A stretch of 64,000 nt of DNA from CAZMNY01 sp964567745 (GTDB lineage: Bacteria; Planctomycetota; Planctomycetia; Pirellulales; Pirellulaceae), in assembly GCA_964567745.1 (NCBI GenBank), contig CAZMNY010000029.1, forward strand, positions 1 to 64,000, read 5' to 3'. The notes under the pieces are model-generated. The model worked only from the letters and a program-made list of their open reading frames with translations, ran no database searches and was not told the origin of the DNA. The translations under genes were made by a program, and so were the position numbers. Shown piece after piece: positions 23,613-33,304 of the stretch. Numbering within the stretch: the first letter of the stretch is position 1; each line of letters begins with the position of its first letter.

Positions 23613-24896
23613 ATGGCCAATGCAACTTCGCGTGTCACTCGACGTCAAATCATTAAGGCGGGCGTTCTCGGCGCCGGGTTTTCGCTGAGCCGATTTCTGC
23701 AATTGCAGGCCAGCGCCGGTCAAAAAGACAACGGCCGATCGGCCATACTCGTCTTTCTCGGCGGTGGCCCCTCGCACCAAGATACGCTCGACCTAAAGCC
23801 CAAAGCCCCGTCCGAGTATCGCGGTCAGTTTCGACCGATCAAGTCATCCGTTCCGGGCGTGGAAATTTGCGAGCACCTGCCGAAACTGGCTCGCCGCGCC
23901 GATCAGTATGCGATCATCCGAGGCATCACCCACAACCCCGCGGCGCACAGTTTGGGAACGCGATACGTGATGACCGGAAACAGGCCGACGCCGGTGCTGA
24001 ATTACCCCATGTTCGGCTCCGTCGTCAGCCGTGAGTTTTCCGCGAAGCAAGACTTGCCGTCCTTCGTGTCGATCGATCGACCCGTCGAAGGGCCCGGCTA
24101 CCTTGGCCCGGAATACGGCCCCTTATCCACCGGCGAGAAGCCGCGGTTCGGTCAGCCTTTCCGAGTTCGAGGCATCACGCTCGACAACGGCCTGACGGTC
24201 GAAAAATTCCGCAACCGAAAATCACTTCTCGCCGATATTGATACCGCCTTCGATGGCTACGAAACACTCGACGATTCCGTCCGTGGTCTCAATCGCTTTT
24301 CCGAACAAGCTTTCAATATCATCAGTTCCCCGCGAGCCAAAGCGGCGTTTGACTTGGCGGCGGAACCAGACAAAGAAGTCGAGCGATTTGGACCTCACGA
24401 TTTTGGCCAGAGCATGATGCTAACGAGTCGTTTGATCGAATCAGGAGTACGCTTCGTTACGGTCCTGCTTGAGGGCTGGGACACCCACCAGGACAACTTC
24501 AATAAGCTCGGCCGCGAGTTGCTGCCGCGATTCGACCAATCGATGTCGGCCCTTCTGGATAGACTCGGAGGTAAAGGCCTGCTCGAATCGACGCCGATTT
24601 TGGTCACTGGCGAATTTGGCCGCACGCCGAAAGTCAACGGCAAGGCGGGCCGCGACCATTGGGCTCGAGCCATGTGCGCCATGATGGCGGGCGGCTCAAC
24701 CAACCGCGGTCGGGTCATCGGTGCAACCGACGACAAAGCTCAGGGACCCATCGATCGCGGCTTCAGCCCCGACGACTTGGCCGCGTCGTTCTTCCGCAAC
24801 ATCGGCATCGACCCCAAGACCGAGTACGACGCCAATGTCGGTCGACCCATCACACTAATTCGCGACGGCACCCCGATCCCCGACCTCGTAAGTTGA
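23613..24896 (+). CDS. DUF1501 protein (Tat-exported, sulfatase-like fold)
   Basis: A 427-residue protein with a twin-arginine-like signal (TRRQIIKAGVLGAG), then the DUF1501 pattern: GGGPSHQDTLDLKP, PKLARRADQYAIIR, GFS...HDFGQSMMLTSRLIESGVRFV, GWDTHQDN, TGEFGRTPKVN and GRDHW. DUF1501 proteins share the alkaline-phosphatase/sulfatase superfamily fold, with conserved metal-ligand-like Asp and His residues. They are nearly always paired with DUF1549/DUF1553 proteins, as here. Enzymatic activity is unproven. Confidence 0.93.
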   Translation: MANATSRVTRRQIIKAGVLGAGFSLSRFLQLQASAGQKDNGRSAILVFLGGGPSHQDTLDLKPKAPSEYRGQFRPIKSSVPGVEICEHLPKLARRADQYAIIRGITHNPAAHSLGTRYVMTGNRPTPVLNYPMFGSVVSREFSAKQDLPSFVSIDRPVEGPGYLGPEYGPLSTGEKPRFGQPFRVRGITLDNGLTVEKFRNRKSLLADIDTAFDGYETLDDSVRGLNRFSEQAFNIISSPRAKAAFDLAAEPDKEVERFGPHDFGQSMMLTSRLIESGVRFVTVLLEGWDTHQDNFNKLGRELLPRFDQSMSALLDRLGGKGLLESTPILVTGEFGRTPKVNGKAGRDHWARAMCAMMAGGSTNRGRVIGATDDKAQGPIDRGFSPDDLAASFFRNIGIDPKTEYDANVGRPITLIRDGTPIPDLVS

Positions 24897-24910
24897 GCTC
24901 CACTTCCTAT

Positions 24911-24951
24911 CCTGTTGATCCTGTCTCGTTACTCTGGACAGGAGCAACAGG
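24911..24951. terminator. long inverted repeat between convergent genes
   Basis: CCTGTTGATCCTGTC (24911-24925) and GACAGGAGCAACAGG (24937-24951) pair at 14 of 15 positions around an 11-nt loop. It lies 15 bases after the DUF1501 stop and faces the convergent ThuA gene. No T-run follows, so bidirectional termination or mRNA-end protection is inferred only from position. Confidence 0.5.
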
Positions 24952-25135
24952 GTGAAGGAAGGAGAGAATCGCTTTCCTATTGACGTTGCCGGACGAAAAG
25001 ATGGCACGCTGAGACACGGAGAGCGCGAAGACGAATGCGAGTCCGACACCCTCTTCGCGATCTTCGCGACTCCGCGTGAGCCCATTTCGTTGCGCACCGC
25101 CGCCGCGCCCTCCTCCGCCTCATTACTTCACTCGG

Positions 25136-26011
25136 TCACCGACCGTAGCCGGCCATTGGTTTGCCGTTGTTATCGAGGTTGTCGGTGCACCACAAGATTC
25201 CTCGAGTCACCAACTCCAGGTAACGAGGATCGCCAACGGTGTCGTTGTTGTGTCCTAACGTCGTGCTGAAGATTTTTGTTTTCTTTGGTCCGTACTCGTT
25301 CGTCCAGGCGACAACGGCTTTGGATTCGCGAGGTTTCGCGTTGGGGTTTTGCTTTAGTTCGCGCTTGCGAGGTTTTTGCAACTGGCGGCCGCTGGCGAGT
25401 GCTTTCGTTCCATCGTACACACGCACATTGTTGTACAGCTCTTCGTTGATCGTCGTCCAGTTCTTGAGTCCCTTCGTCACGGCGTGCTTCTTATCGGTGA
25501 ACGTGATATCGATTGGCGACTGAGGTCCGTGTCCGGTCGACTGCACGCCGATCATCTCGAACCAACCGGCGTTGTCCGCGCCCAACTTGACCGGCTCGCG
25601 AAAATTGCCCCAGCGATAGCTGTGCATCGCACAGTGAAGATTCACGGCAGGCGTCCCGTTGCGATGCGCGGCCAGTATTCGACCGACGTAGTCTTTGTCA
25701 GTAACCGCCGCCGAGCACTCGTCGTGCAACACGACATCGTATCCCTCAGCCCATTCTTCCGATTCATAGACTTCAAATCGAGTCGTTGTCTTCTTACTGG
25801 GATTGTAGACGACCGTGACTTTCGCATTAATGCGTCCTTCGATGCCGGCCTTGAGCAGCCGCGATTGAGTTGCGTAATCGTGGCAACAGCCGCCTGCGAT
25901 CAGTAAGACCTTGAGCGGCGACGCTTTTTTCGCGGCATTTTCGGCATTGGCCACGGCCGAGACTGCAAAGATAGCGGTAAGAACGAGAACGAATGTCGAA
26001 CTGCGTTTCAT
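25136..26011 (-). CDS. secreted ThuA-domain protein
   Basis: A 291-residue exported protein with signal peptide (1-23) and a ThuA/trehalose-utilisation domain (glutamine-amidotransferase-like fold): KVLLIAGGCCHDY, YDVVLHDECSA, GTPAVNLHCAMHSYRWG, HGPQSPIDITFTDKKHAVTKGL, NEELYNN, TLGHNNDT and VTRGILWCTDNL. In planctomycetes ThuA-domain proteins are usually linked to sugar metabolism or to secreted DUF1080 enzymes; substrate unknown. It is convergent with the DUF1501 gene. Confidence 0.9.
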   Translation of the reverse strand: MKRSSTFVLVLTAIFAVSAVANAENAAKKASPLKVLLIAGGCCHDYATQSRLLKAGIEGRINAKVTVVYNPSKKTTTRFEVYESEEWAEGYDVVLHDECSAAVTDKDYVGRILAAHRNGTPAVNLHCAMHSYRWGNFREPVKLGADNAGWFEMIGVQSTGHGPQSPIDITFTDKKHAVTKGLKNWTTINEELYNNVRVYDGTKALASGRQLQKPRKRELKQNPNAKPRESKAVVAWTNEYGPKKTKIFSTTLGHNNDTVGDPRYLELVTRGILWCTDNLDNNGKPMAGYGR

Positions 26012-26317
26012 GGTTGTTCGTTGCTCACTTAAAAAGGATAGCTGCCGATTTCGCGAACCGGTCCGGTCGGTGGTGGCCCCGGGCCACGCCTGTTAATCGC
26101 CCAAGCGTCTAGTCTAGCCCAAGCCGGCAAGCACGTCTGCTATCCGAGCGATTTGCGATCGTGATAAAACCCCATTCGCCAGCAGCCGGATACGGAGCGC
26201 CGGCAAAAGTCGACATTGCGCGCAATTCGCGAAGCGTGAATTTTGGTACGACCGACGCGGAACCAACAGAGGTCCTGCCGGCGCGTTCATGACCCAAAAT
26301 CGCAGCCCACGAGAAGC

Positions 26318-26608
26318 ATGGTCAACTTAGCCATTGCGTTCGCCGTGGAGATCGCGGCGCTGAGTGTCGTATCTTTCGCAACGTATGGGTTCGATAAGCG
26401 GCGAGCTCGACAGTCGCGAGATCGAGTGCCCGAGAAGACGCTTCATGTGATGGCGCTGCTTGGCGGCTGGCCCGGCGCGTATCTTGGTCAACAATCCTTC
26501 CGTCACAAGACGCAGAAACTCGGCTTCCGAGTTGTCTTCTGGCTTTGCGTTTTCGCTCACGTCGCCGCAGTTGCATCTGCGTTCGTCTTGCTGCGAAAGT
26601 ATGGTTGA
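26318..26608 (+). CDS. DUF1294 small membrane protein
   Basis: A 96-residue inner-membrane protein with the DUF1294 pattern: one N-terminal helix, YGFDKRRAR, RVPEKTLHVMALLGGWPGAYLGQ, FRHKTQKLGFRVVFW and a final helix. The family is usually 90-120 residues with unknown function. The start is the ATG at 26318; a longer TTG frame adds non-homologous residues. Confidence 0.85.
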   Translation: MVNLAIAFAVEIAALSVVSFATYGFDKRRARQSRDRVPEKTLHVMALLGGWPGAYLGQQSFRHKTQKLGFRVVFWLCVFAHVAAVASAFVLLRKYG

Positions 26609-26985
26609 GCGAACCGACGCGAACGTGGCTACTCCTGGCGGCGAACTCAACTCCGAACGGCGCCACGAGTTATCGCGGCGCCGACTCGCCGCCGCTTTGG
26701 CAGCCATAGGGTCGGCGGAGAAAGTGCGCCGCTTCGAATTTCTCGAGTATGGCGTTCAGAACTTGCTCGGTCGCAGGCTCCTCCGGGTTCCCTTCCGCCC
26801 AAGTGTCAGCCGCCTTGATTAACAAGCGGTGCGAGTCGTCAACGCAGGCTTCGAACGCCGACACCGCCTACTTGTGCCTGCCACCCCCCAGTCACCTGCG
26901 CCATTAGTCTGTCCTTGAAGATTGCTCGTTGACTGTTTCTGAAGCTGCAACGAACGTCATGGCTCGAGATTCTGTCCGCTGTCGC
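26609..26985. other. spacer with doubtful small frame
   Basis: A 64-codon minus-strand frame at 26670-26864 has fair composition (ILEKFEAAHFLRRPYG) but no ribosome site or recognised family. It may be the tail of a decayed gene. Otherwise nothing is seen. Confidence 0.3.
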
Positions 26986-27747
26986 TCAGTGGACACGCTT
27001 GGAGCCGCAAGGTTCATCCCGTTGATGCACTTTGTCCGAACTGCGAACGATTCGAGGCAGAGCTTCATGCCAACCGAGTCGTTTAACTGTGAGAGATGTC
27101 GCTGCTCCATCTTTGACATGGAACGTGACGAGCCAATCGACACGGGCGTCTTCGTGGACAGGTCGACGAAGATAGAACGTGTTGGGTTCCCAGTGATCGG
27201 CGATCGCCGGCTTGTTGCGGCATAGGTAAATGCCAGCTTGTCATCCATGTAGCTCACGGCAATGTCTCCGTACAGACCGCATTTGTAGCTGCCTGCAAAT
27301 CCCGATAACTCGACAGTCGGGAGCGTGCCTGGCTTGCGTTTGGCTCGAGCCGTGGCGAGATCGCGTTTTCGCCCCTCGTCCGGATGAGGCTCTGCTTTCT
27401 TCCAAAAGCTCCACTTCTTTTTGTCGAATGCACTTTCCGGTCCGAGCCAATAGGCGTCGAAGACGTCGCACATCAGCATCCCGGGCACCTGGGCCCATTC
27501 CTGATTCGTCAGAACGGCGACGCCAATTTTCTCATCGGGGATCGTCGCCATCATCGTCCCGGACGAGCCGGCGTGGTAGCAGGCTCTCTTTCCCCGGTAG
27601 TCCAATACGGTCGCCGGCGAGTGGATCGGGGCACCGACCAAGAAACCGCTTGCCGTCAGCGTTGCGAAGAAATCGCCTGGCGAATAGTCAAACGAGACAA
27701 AGCGAATCGCGAGAGCCCGAACTCGCTCACACGACGCCCTGTCTTAC
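26986..27747 (-). pseudogene. remnant of a beta-lactamase-family serine hydrolase with DUF3471-like tail
   Basis: The frame entering near 27747 reads SFDYSPGDFFATLTASGFL, then YHAGSSGTMMATIPDEKIGVAVLTNQE, the characteristic C-terminal part of class C-like serine hydrolases. A DUF3471-like domain (ELSGFAGSYKCGLYGDIAV) follows. Near 27190 the reading must shift frame to continue ADHWEPNTFYLRRPVHEDAR and VTFHVKDG, ending at 26986. The catalytic SxxK and Tyr parts are absent upstream. Both the truncated 5' end and the frameshift mark it as a dead copy. It resembles the second domain of the fusion hydrolase at 6780-8699 in family only. Confidence 0.7.
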
Positions 27748-27876
27748 ATGGGCACGACCGGCGCGATAGTCTTGAACATAGATCGCTCGCCGCATACCGT
27801 CTCTTTGTCGCTCGAGCGAAGTGTTGCTGCACTCATTTAGAGCCCGCGACGGCGCTCGATTATCGGGAGCGAGCAC

Positions 27877-28251
27877 GTGAACACGCCCAAGCTCAAGACC
27901 ATAGTTCGCCACGAGGGCGAAGCGCCTCGCGAGCAAAGCACTTGCGGATGGCGAGACCGGCTGATCAGTCGCGAGGACTCGGACGTGGCGGCCTGGGCGC
28001 ACGCAGTCGATATCGACGGCGCACGCGAACACTATCACAAGCTGTCTACCGAGCTGTACTACGTTCTCGGCGGCGAGGGCGTGGTCCTGCTGGAAGGAAC
28101 GGAGCATCCTGTGTCAAAGGGTTCGATCGTCCACATCCCACCTTTCGTCGTGCACGGCGCCAAAGGGCGGATGCGAGTCCTTGTCGTCGGTATTCCGGAC
28201 ATCGCCGACGACGATCTGTTTTATCCTGACGAAGAGAACCAAAAGGCTTGA
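27877..28251 (+). CDS. single-domain cupin protein
   Basis: A 124-residue cytosolic cupin. Motif 1 supplies His52, His54 and Glu59 (HYHKLSTELYYVLGGEG) and motif 2 supplies His93 (IPPFVVHGAKG), the usual metal-binding set. Function within the superfamily (isomerase, dioxygenase, sugar binding) cannot be told. The start is taken as GTG at 27877 with GGGAG about 9 bases upstream, because no ATG is available. It stands between two decayed genes. Confidence 0.85.
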   Translation: MNTPKLKTIVRHEGEAPREQSTCGWRDRLISREDSDVAAWAHAVDIDGAREHYHKLSTELYYVLGGEGVVLLEGTEHPVSKGSIVHIPPFVVHGAKGRMRVLVVGIPDIADDDLFYPDEENQKA

Positions 28252-28337
28252 GCGGCCGAGGACGTCATTTCCTTGCGAGAATTCAGTCGATGCCGGAATC
28301 GCATTTTCGGAAGTCACAAGCACCCCCTGGATGAACA

Positions 28338-28739
28338 ATGCGTCGAAGCACGATTGTCATTCCTGGGCTCTCTCTTATTCTCTGCGCGGTTCTCGCGTGG
28401 CACGTTGGAAGCGCCGCCGTGTCATCAATACGACTATCGTTCTCCGACGAGCAAATTGAGATTGTTGCCGAGGCGGCCGACAGAGCCCGCGACGCTCTCG
28501 ATCAATCGCCGCCGGACGTCAGCTAGGCGGTTCGCCAGCTAGAATTCGTGCGCAACTACTACCCGTCCGGCACAAAACAGGCGTCCGGTTCGCGCTTGGA
28601 CCGAATCGTCGAGCGTTCTCGCTCGCTTGCCGAACTTCGCATCATTCAGATGCTGAAAGTCGCGACGGGAACGGAACTAGGTGAAGACGTCGACGCTTGG
28701 ATTCGCGAGTTTAGCGATGAGCCGATCGTCCAACAATGA
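28338..28739 (+). pseudogene. exported small protein interrupted by in-frame TAG
   Basis: One frame from ATG 28338 to TGA 28739 encodes a signal anchor (VIPGLSLILCAVLAWHVG) and a helical domain ending DQSPPDVS. It meets TAG at 28524-28526 and continues smoothly AVRQLEFVRNYYPSGTKQ, GSRLDRIVERSRSLAE and GTELGEDVDAWI. The sense on both sides of the stop is clear, so this is a single-nonsense pseudogene or a read-through gene. I have the impression of a planctomycete-specific family (YYPSGTKQ..GS.LD.IVER) but no name. Confidence 0.6.
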
Positions 28740-28833
28740 TCACTTGAGATGCACGACATTCGTTATATTGAACAACTACTTGATGACTTCGAACTTGTTT
28801 GAGTTCGCGCCTTTAGCCGTCAGCGATTACATC

Positions 28834-30417
28834 ATGGTTCGATTCAACACTCGACTGCTTCTTGGTCTTATCGTTTTGTTCGGCTTGACGCCGCTGGCCA
28901 TGTCGGCGGAGCAAGCTCGACCGAATATTGTGCTAGTGATGGCGGACGATATGGGGTACTCGGATATCGGCTGTTACGGAAGCGAGATCGACACTCCCAA
29001 CTTGGATCGGTTGGCGGCAAACGGCCTGCGATTCACTCAGTTCTACAACGCCGCCCGCTGCTGCCCGACTCGCGCCGCCCTATTGACGGGGCTCTATCCG
29101 CATCAGGCCGGTGTCGGAAACATGGTCGCCTCGAAACCCGCCAAACGCCCAAGCGCGACTCAAGGTTATCTCAATCAAAAGTGCGTCACGCTGGCCGAGG
29201 TTTTGAAGACGGCGGGTTACGGCTGTTACATGTCCGGCAAGTGGCATGTCGGTGAATTCCGCCCCGCTTGGCCCATCGACCGCGGATTTGATCGATACTA
29301 CGGCCTGATCTCGGGCGGTATGAATTACTTCGATATCAGCAAAGGCAAACGGAAAGGCATACAACGCGTCTTTGCTCGAGACGGCGAGCGGCTGACACCG
29401 AACGAGCCCGATTTCTACACGACTGACGCGTTTACCGATGAGGCGATTGCGTCGCTGAACCATCACGCGAAGCAGCACGAGCAGCGGCCGTTTTTTTTGT
29501 ACCTGGCGTTTAACGCACCGCACTGGCCGTTGCACGCGCCGCCGAAACTGATTGACAAATATCGAGGCCGATACCTCGGCGGTTGGGACAAGCTTCGCCG
29601 CACCCGATATGAGCGGATGGTCGGAATGGGCCTGATCCTTCCCAAGTGGAAACTCAGCCCCGCCGATGGAAGCGACTGGCAGCAGCTGAGTGAAAAGCAA
29701 AAGGCCGAACTCGATCTTCGCATGGCCGTCTACGCCGCCATGCTGGATCGAATGGACTGGGATATTGGCCGCGTTGTCGAACGACTGCGAGAATTAAATC
29801 AACTCGACAACACGCTCTTTCTGTTCCTGTCTGATAACGGTGCCTGTCACGAAGGCGGACTGCTTGGCGGCGATTTTCGCCGAGACCTCAAAGGGAAAAC
29901 GGGGACCGCCGACTCGTATCGCACCTATGGTCAGTCGTGGTCGAACGCCGGAAACACTCCGTTTCGAAAACACAAACATTGGACTCACGAAGGCGGCATC
30001 TCGACACCGCTCGTCATTCATTGGCCTGGCGGACTTAAGGTCAAGCCGGGCTCGACGTCTGATCATGTCGGGCATGTGATCGATATCATGCCAACACTTC
30101 TCGACGTCGCTGGCGCGAAGTATCCGGAACAGTTCAATGGACGCGCCGTAACGCCGCACGTAGGCCTTTCATTTGAACCCTTGTTTCGCACAAACGCATT
30201 ACCGTCCAACCGACCGCTATTCTGGGAGCACATGGGTAACGCTGCAATGCGATCCGGACCGTGGAAGCTGGTTCGATCAAAAGGCAAGCCGTGGGAGCTC
30301 TACAATCTCGAGCAGGATCGAAGCGAGCTTCACAACATCGCCGCGACGAACGAAGAGACGGTCGACCAGATGAAAGCGACTTGGGAACAATGGGCTCGCA
30401 CCGTCGGAGCCAATTGA
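28834..30417 (+). CDS. secreted sulfatase (arylsulfatase-like)
   Basis: A 527-residue sulfatase: signal peptide (1-25), metal-binding PNIVLVMADDMGYSDIGCYG (30-49), nucleophile C76-C-P-T-R80, GKWHVG, DNGACHEGG and HEGGISTPLVIHWPGG, and C-terminal WKLVRSKGKPWELYNLEQDR. The layout matches arylsulfatase A-like family S1 members of 500-550 residues. The ATG at 28834 is chosen because it starts the signal peptide; the frame is open further upstream over the end of the preceding pseudogene. It has no intact operon partner. Confidence 0.92.
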   Translation: MVRFNTRLLLGLIVLFGLTPLAMSAEQARPNIVLVMADDMGYSDIGCYGSEIDTPNLDRLAANGLRFTQFYNAARCCPTRAALLTGLYPHQAGVGNMVASKPAKRPSATQGYLNQKCVTLAEVLKTAGYGCYMSGKWHVGEFRPAWPIDRGFDRYYGLISGGMNYFDISKGKRKGIQRVFARDGERLTPNEPDFYTTDAFTDEAIASLNHHAKQHEQRPFFLYLAFNAPHWPLHAPPKLIDKYRGRYLGGWDKLRRTRYERMVGMGLILPKWKLSPADGSDWQQLSEKQKAELDLRMAVYAAMLDRMDWDIGRVVERLRELNQLDNTLFLFLSDNGACHEGGLLGGDFRRDLKGKTGTADSYRTYGQSWSNAGNTPFRKHKHWTHEGGISTPLVIHWPGGLKVKPGSTSDHVGHVIDIMPTLLDVAGAKYPEQFNGRAVTPHVGLSFEPLFRTNALPSNRPLFWEHMGNAAMRSGPWKLVRSKGKPWELYNLEQDRSELHNIAATNEETVDQMKATWEQWARTVGAN

Positions 30418-30566
30418 GGAAAACGATGTTTTTCTGATGCCGCTTCCTTGTGATTTTCGGCGATTGAGTTGATGCCGGATCTTGCGACGCGGAAACTAAA
30501 GTCGCGGCGAATACAGCCGCAGAGCCGAAACAATTAGGCGACCTCTATCGCGAACCGGAGCCAGTC

Positions 30567-32272
30567 ATGTGCAACGGACTCAAGGCGATCGTCTGCGACC
30601 AAATTTTGGGCCTAAGCTTACTTCTCATTGTCTCGCGTGACGGACATTGTCAGGAAAAACTAAACTGGCCGGGCCTGACGGCATTTGAACCCAAACGCGA
30701 CATGCTTCGAGTCAAAAACACTCCGCTGCAAGTGCGAGCGAACGCCAATGGTGCATGTGACGGGCTTACCGAAGTTGCCATCGCCTACTTCTGGATGACG
30801 GCCGGCGTTGGCGTTACTCTTGCCGAACCAGGAAAGCGAATCGAACAGACGTAGCGCAAAGATGTCCGCCAGCATCGTGAAGCGTCGCAAGCGAGTCCAC
30901 TAGCGCCTCCCGAGGAAGAACGGCTCGAAGACGAAAGCACGCGATTTCTCGCACGTGTGTCACATTTGGCTCAGCGCGTTAGCCAAGCCGATGGCACGAA
31001 ATACTATTCACCAAAACACGGAATGATGCCCGAGCAAGTAGTAACCAGCCTCACAAAATCGCGGATGCCGCAACGCCGTCAGCTATATGGCAAAGACCCC
31101 AATGGTCCTTGGCGGCACACGATGCTCGCCTGTGACGCACTCTCGCTTCCAGACAAGATCGTCTTTCGGATTGGCGACCCTGATGCCCCTGGCGACAACA
31201 ATCGACGTCTTGAATATCACAAGTCGTCGCGAAAGTGGGAGTTTCACTTGACGGCGAGTATCGCACGTTTAACCAACGTCAGGTTCTCGCCAAAGAAGGC
31301 GAATCACTCGGCAATTTCGAGGAGCACCCGTATTTGGTCGAAGCCTACTTGGACCTGATTCAAAAGGCGGAGAAACAGAAATCATCCGAAACTGATTTGG
31401 AAAAGCGACTTGGCCAGATTGAAGCGGAGATTGTGCAAAAACACAACTTGCGAAATCGCGCCGACATCGACCAACTTTTTGTGCCGGGCCAAATCATCGC
31501 TGCGACAGACCCCAGAGTCGGCGGCGTGCTGATCCAGTGCGACCCCTCGATATGGCAAGGCCTGTCGGACGAAGATCGGTAGGCCATTAACGATCAACTT
31601 CGCAAAAGCTCACGCGGCGAGATTAAGGGCTTCGTCTACACGCAAGCGCCCAAGGACGAGACGTTCGCGCGAGTCTCGCTCCGAAAATGCCTCGATGCCG
31701 ACACCGGTTGAATTGGCGAGCTGACGCGTATTCGCGGATTCATTGTTCAGGACGATGACATCCTCATGCTTGGCAAGACCGGCAGGCCGGATCTGGCAGT
31801 GCGACTGGACTTTCTGAGCCGCGCACACGACAGCCCAATCGTAAACACGCTTACCGAGATGAATCTCGACACCTTCGCGGCCGAGTTGGCGTTGGCCACA
31901 CTCACTCATCAAGCGAACCGATTTCAAGATTCAAGCCGACGTTTCCTCGGCGGGTTTCTAACGGAAGAGCAAGGGGAGTTGCTTCGCGAGTTAGGAAAGA
32001 CCCAAGGCGAGTTGATTGAGCAGTTCAACGCATCGCTTCAAGGTCGGCTCGAACGTAATCGCAATAACTTTGTGACAGCGATCGACGCGGCAAAGACTCG
32101 CAGTGATCTGTCGATGATTCTCAAGTCGGTGAAGCCCGATTTATTTGTTGAACAACTCGGTGTCGTGGACGCCGAGCAGCTTACACGGATCAACCGAGTG
32201 GTGGCGAATCTCTGCGGAAAGATACGCCGACGCCGTTTGCAATTCGATCTCAAGTCGCTCGAGTCGCGATAA
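30567..32272 (+). pseudogene. large unknown exported protein, broken by three stops and a frameshift
   Basis: ATG 30567 has GGAG 6 bases upstream and opens an exported protein (LGLSLLLIVSRDGHCQ). TAG at 30852-30854 interrupts it, but the frame continues coherently (FLARVSHLAQRVSQADGTKY, LACDALSLPDKIVF). Near 31240 the reading shifts to the frame of LDGEYRTFNQRQVLAKEG and RADIDQLFVPGQIIAATDP, which is cut by TAG 31580-31582 and TGA 31709-31711. It ends intact at 32272 after a helical region (FLGGFLTEEQGELLRELGK). The ancestral protein was about 565 residues. Family not recognised. Confidence 0.65.
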
Positions 32273-32328
32273 ACACACGTGCAGATTTGAGCTCGGTGTG
32301 TTGCTCCAACAACGCCGAATGGCTGGAT

Positions 32329-33207
32329 CTATCGCGCCGAAATGAATTCTTGCTTGGCGAGCCACTTGATGAACCCAGTTTGCCAGGCGTCCCACATTGG
32401 ACCCTTGTAGCCGTTGAGTCCGTGCCCACCGGTGGGCAATTCGAGATACTCGCTCTCGACTCCATGGCGTTTGAGTGCGGCGTGAAACAATGCGCTGTTC
32501 TCCGACGTCACGGCGCGGTCGTCTTTCGCGTGGGCAAGATAGGCGGGCGGCGTGTCCTTGTTGACTTGCTGCTCGTTCGAGAAGATCCGAATGGCTTTGT
32601 CGGTCGGCGAATTGCCGAGCAAGTTGCGTCGCGACCCTTTGTGTGTCAGATCGCCCATCGTAATCACGGGGTAGACTAGCGCAATGAAATCAGGCCGGCA
32701 ACTCATCCGATCAATCGAATTTTTCGCGTCTTTGTCACCGCGATCAAAATGAGTGCCGGCGGTCGACGCCAAGTGCCCTCCAGCCGAGAAGCCCATGATG
32801 CCGATTCGATCGACGGCAATGTTCCAATCCTTCGCGTTCGACCGCGCCATTCGAATGGCCCGTTGCGCGTCTTCGAGCGGAACCTGTGAGCGACCAGCGG
32901 GCAATTCGTATTCGAGCACGATGCCTGTGATCCCGTGTTCACCAAGCCATTTGGCGATTCCATGTCCTTCGGCGCCCGAAACAAGTCCTCCGTATCCGCC
33001 GCCCGGGCAGATGACAATCGCAGCTCCATTTGGTTTGGCCGGCCGATGCAACGTAATCGCCGCTTTTCGCTCAGACTTCCGAGCCTCCCACAACGCCCGC
33101 CGTCGCGGCGCGTCCTGTGCCTCCACCCCGGTCGCCCACATCGCAATGATCATGAAGAGAAACGCAAAGATTCGCAGCGGGATGGTGGAATTAGTGAAGA
33201 GTCGCAT
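32329..33207 (-). CDS. secreted alpha/beta hydrolase (acetyl-esterase-like)
   Basis: A 292-residue exported esterase with a signal peptide (to about 30), oxyanion-hole motif CPGGGYG (67-73), nucleophile GFSAGGH (Ser141), acid Asp229/Asp230 in HAKDDRAV and base His262 in GGHGLNGY. This is the pattern of carbohydrate acetyl-esterases of the Aes/BD-FAE group. It is the last gene of a minus-strand run with fuconate dehydratase and a propeller glycosidase, suggesting it deacetylates the same polysaccharide. The gap to the next gene is 97 bases. Confidence 0.88.
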   Translation of the reverse strand: MRLFTNSTIPLRIFAFLFMIIAMWATGVEAQDAPRRRALWEARKSERKAAITLHRPAKPNGAAIVICPGGGYGGLVSGAEGHGIAKWLGEHGITGIVLEYELPAGRSQVPLEDAQRAIRMARSNAKDWNIAVDRIGIMGFSAGGHLASTAGTHFDRGDKDAKNSIDRMSCRPDFIALVYPVITMGDLTHKGSRRNLLGNSPTDKAIRIFSNEQQVNKDTPPAYLAHAKDDRAVTSENSALFHAALKRHGVESEYLELPTGGHGLNGYKGPMWDAWQTGFIKWLAKQEFISAR

Positions 33208-33304
33208 GTGAATTCCTTATCGAGATGGGCTGAACTGACTTGGCGAAGGCCGCAAGGTCGGGCCACCCCTGTTATCAAACCGTGACCGCGTTTTTCTCGT
33301 TTTA

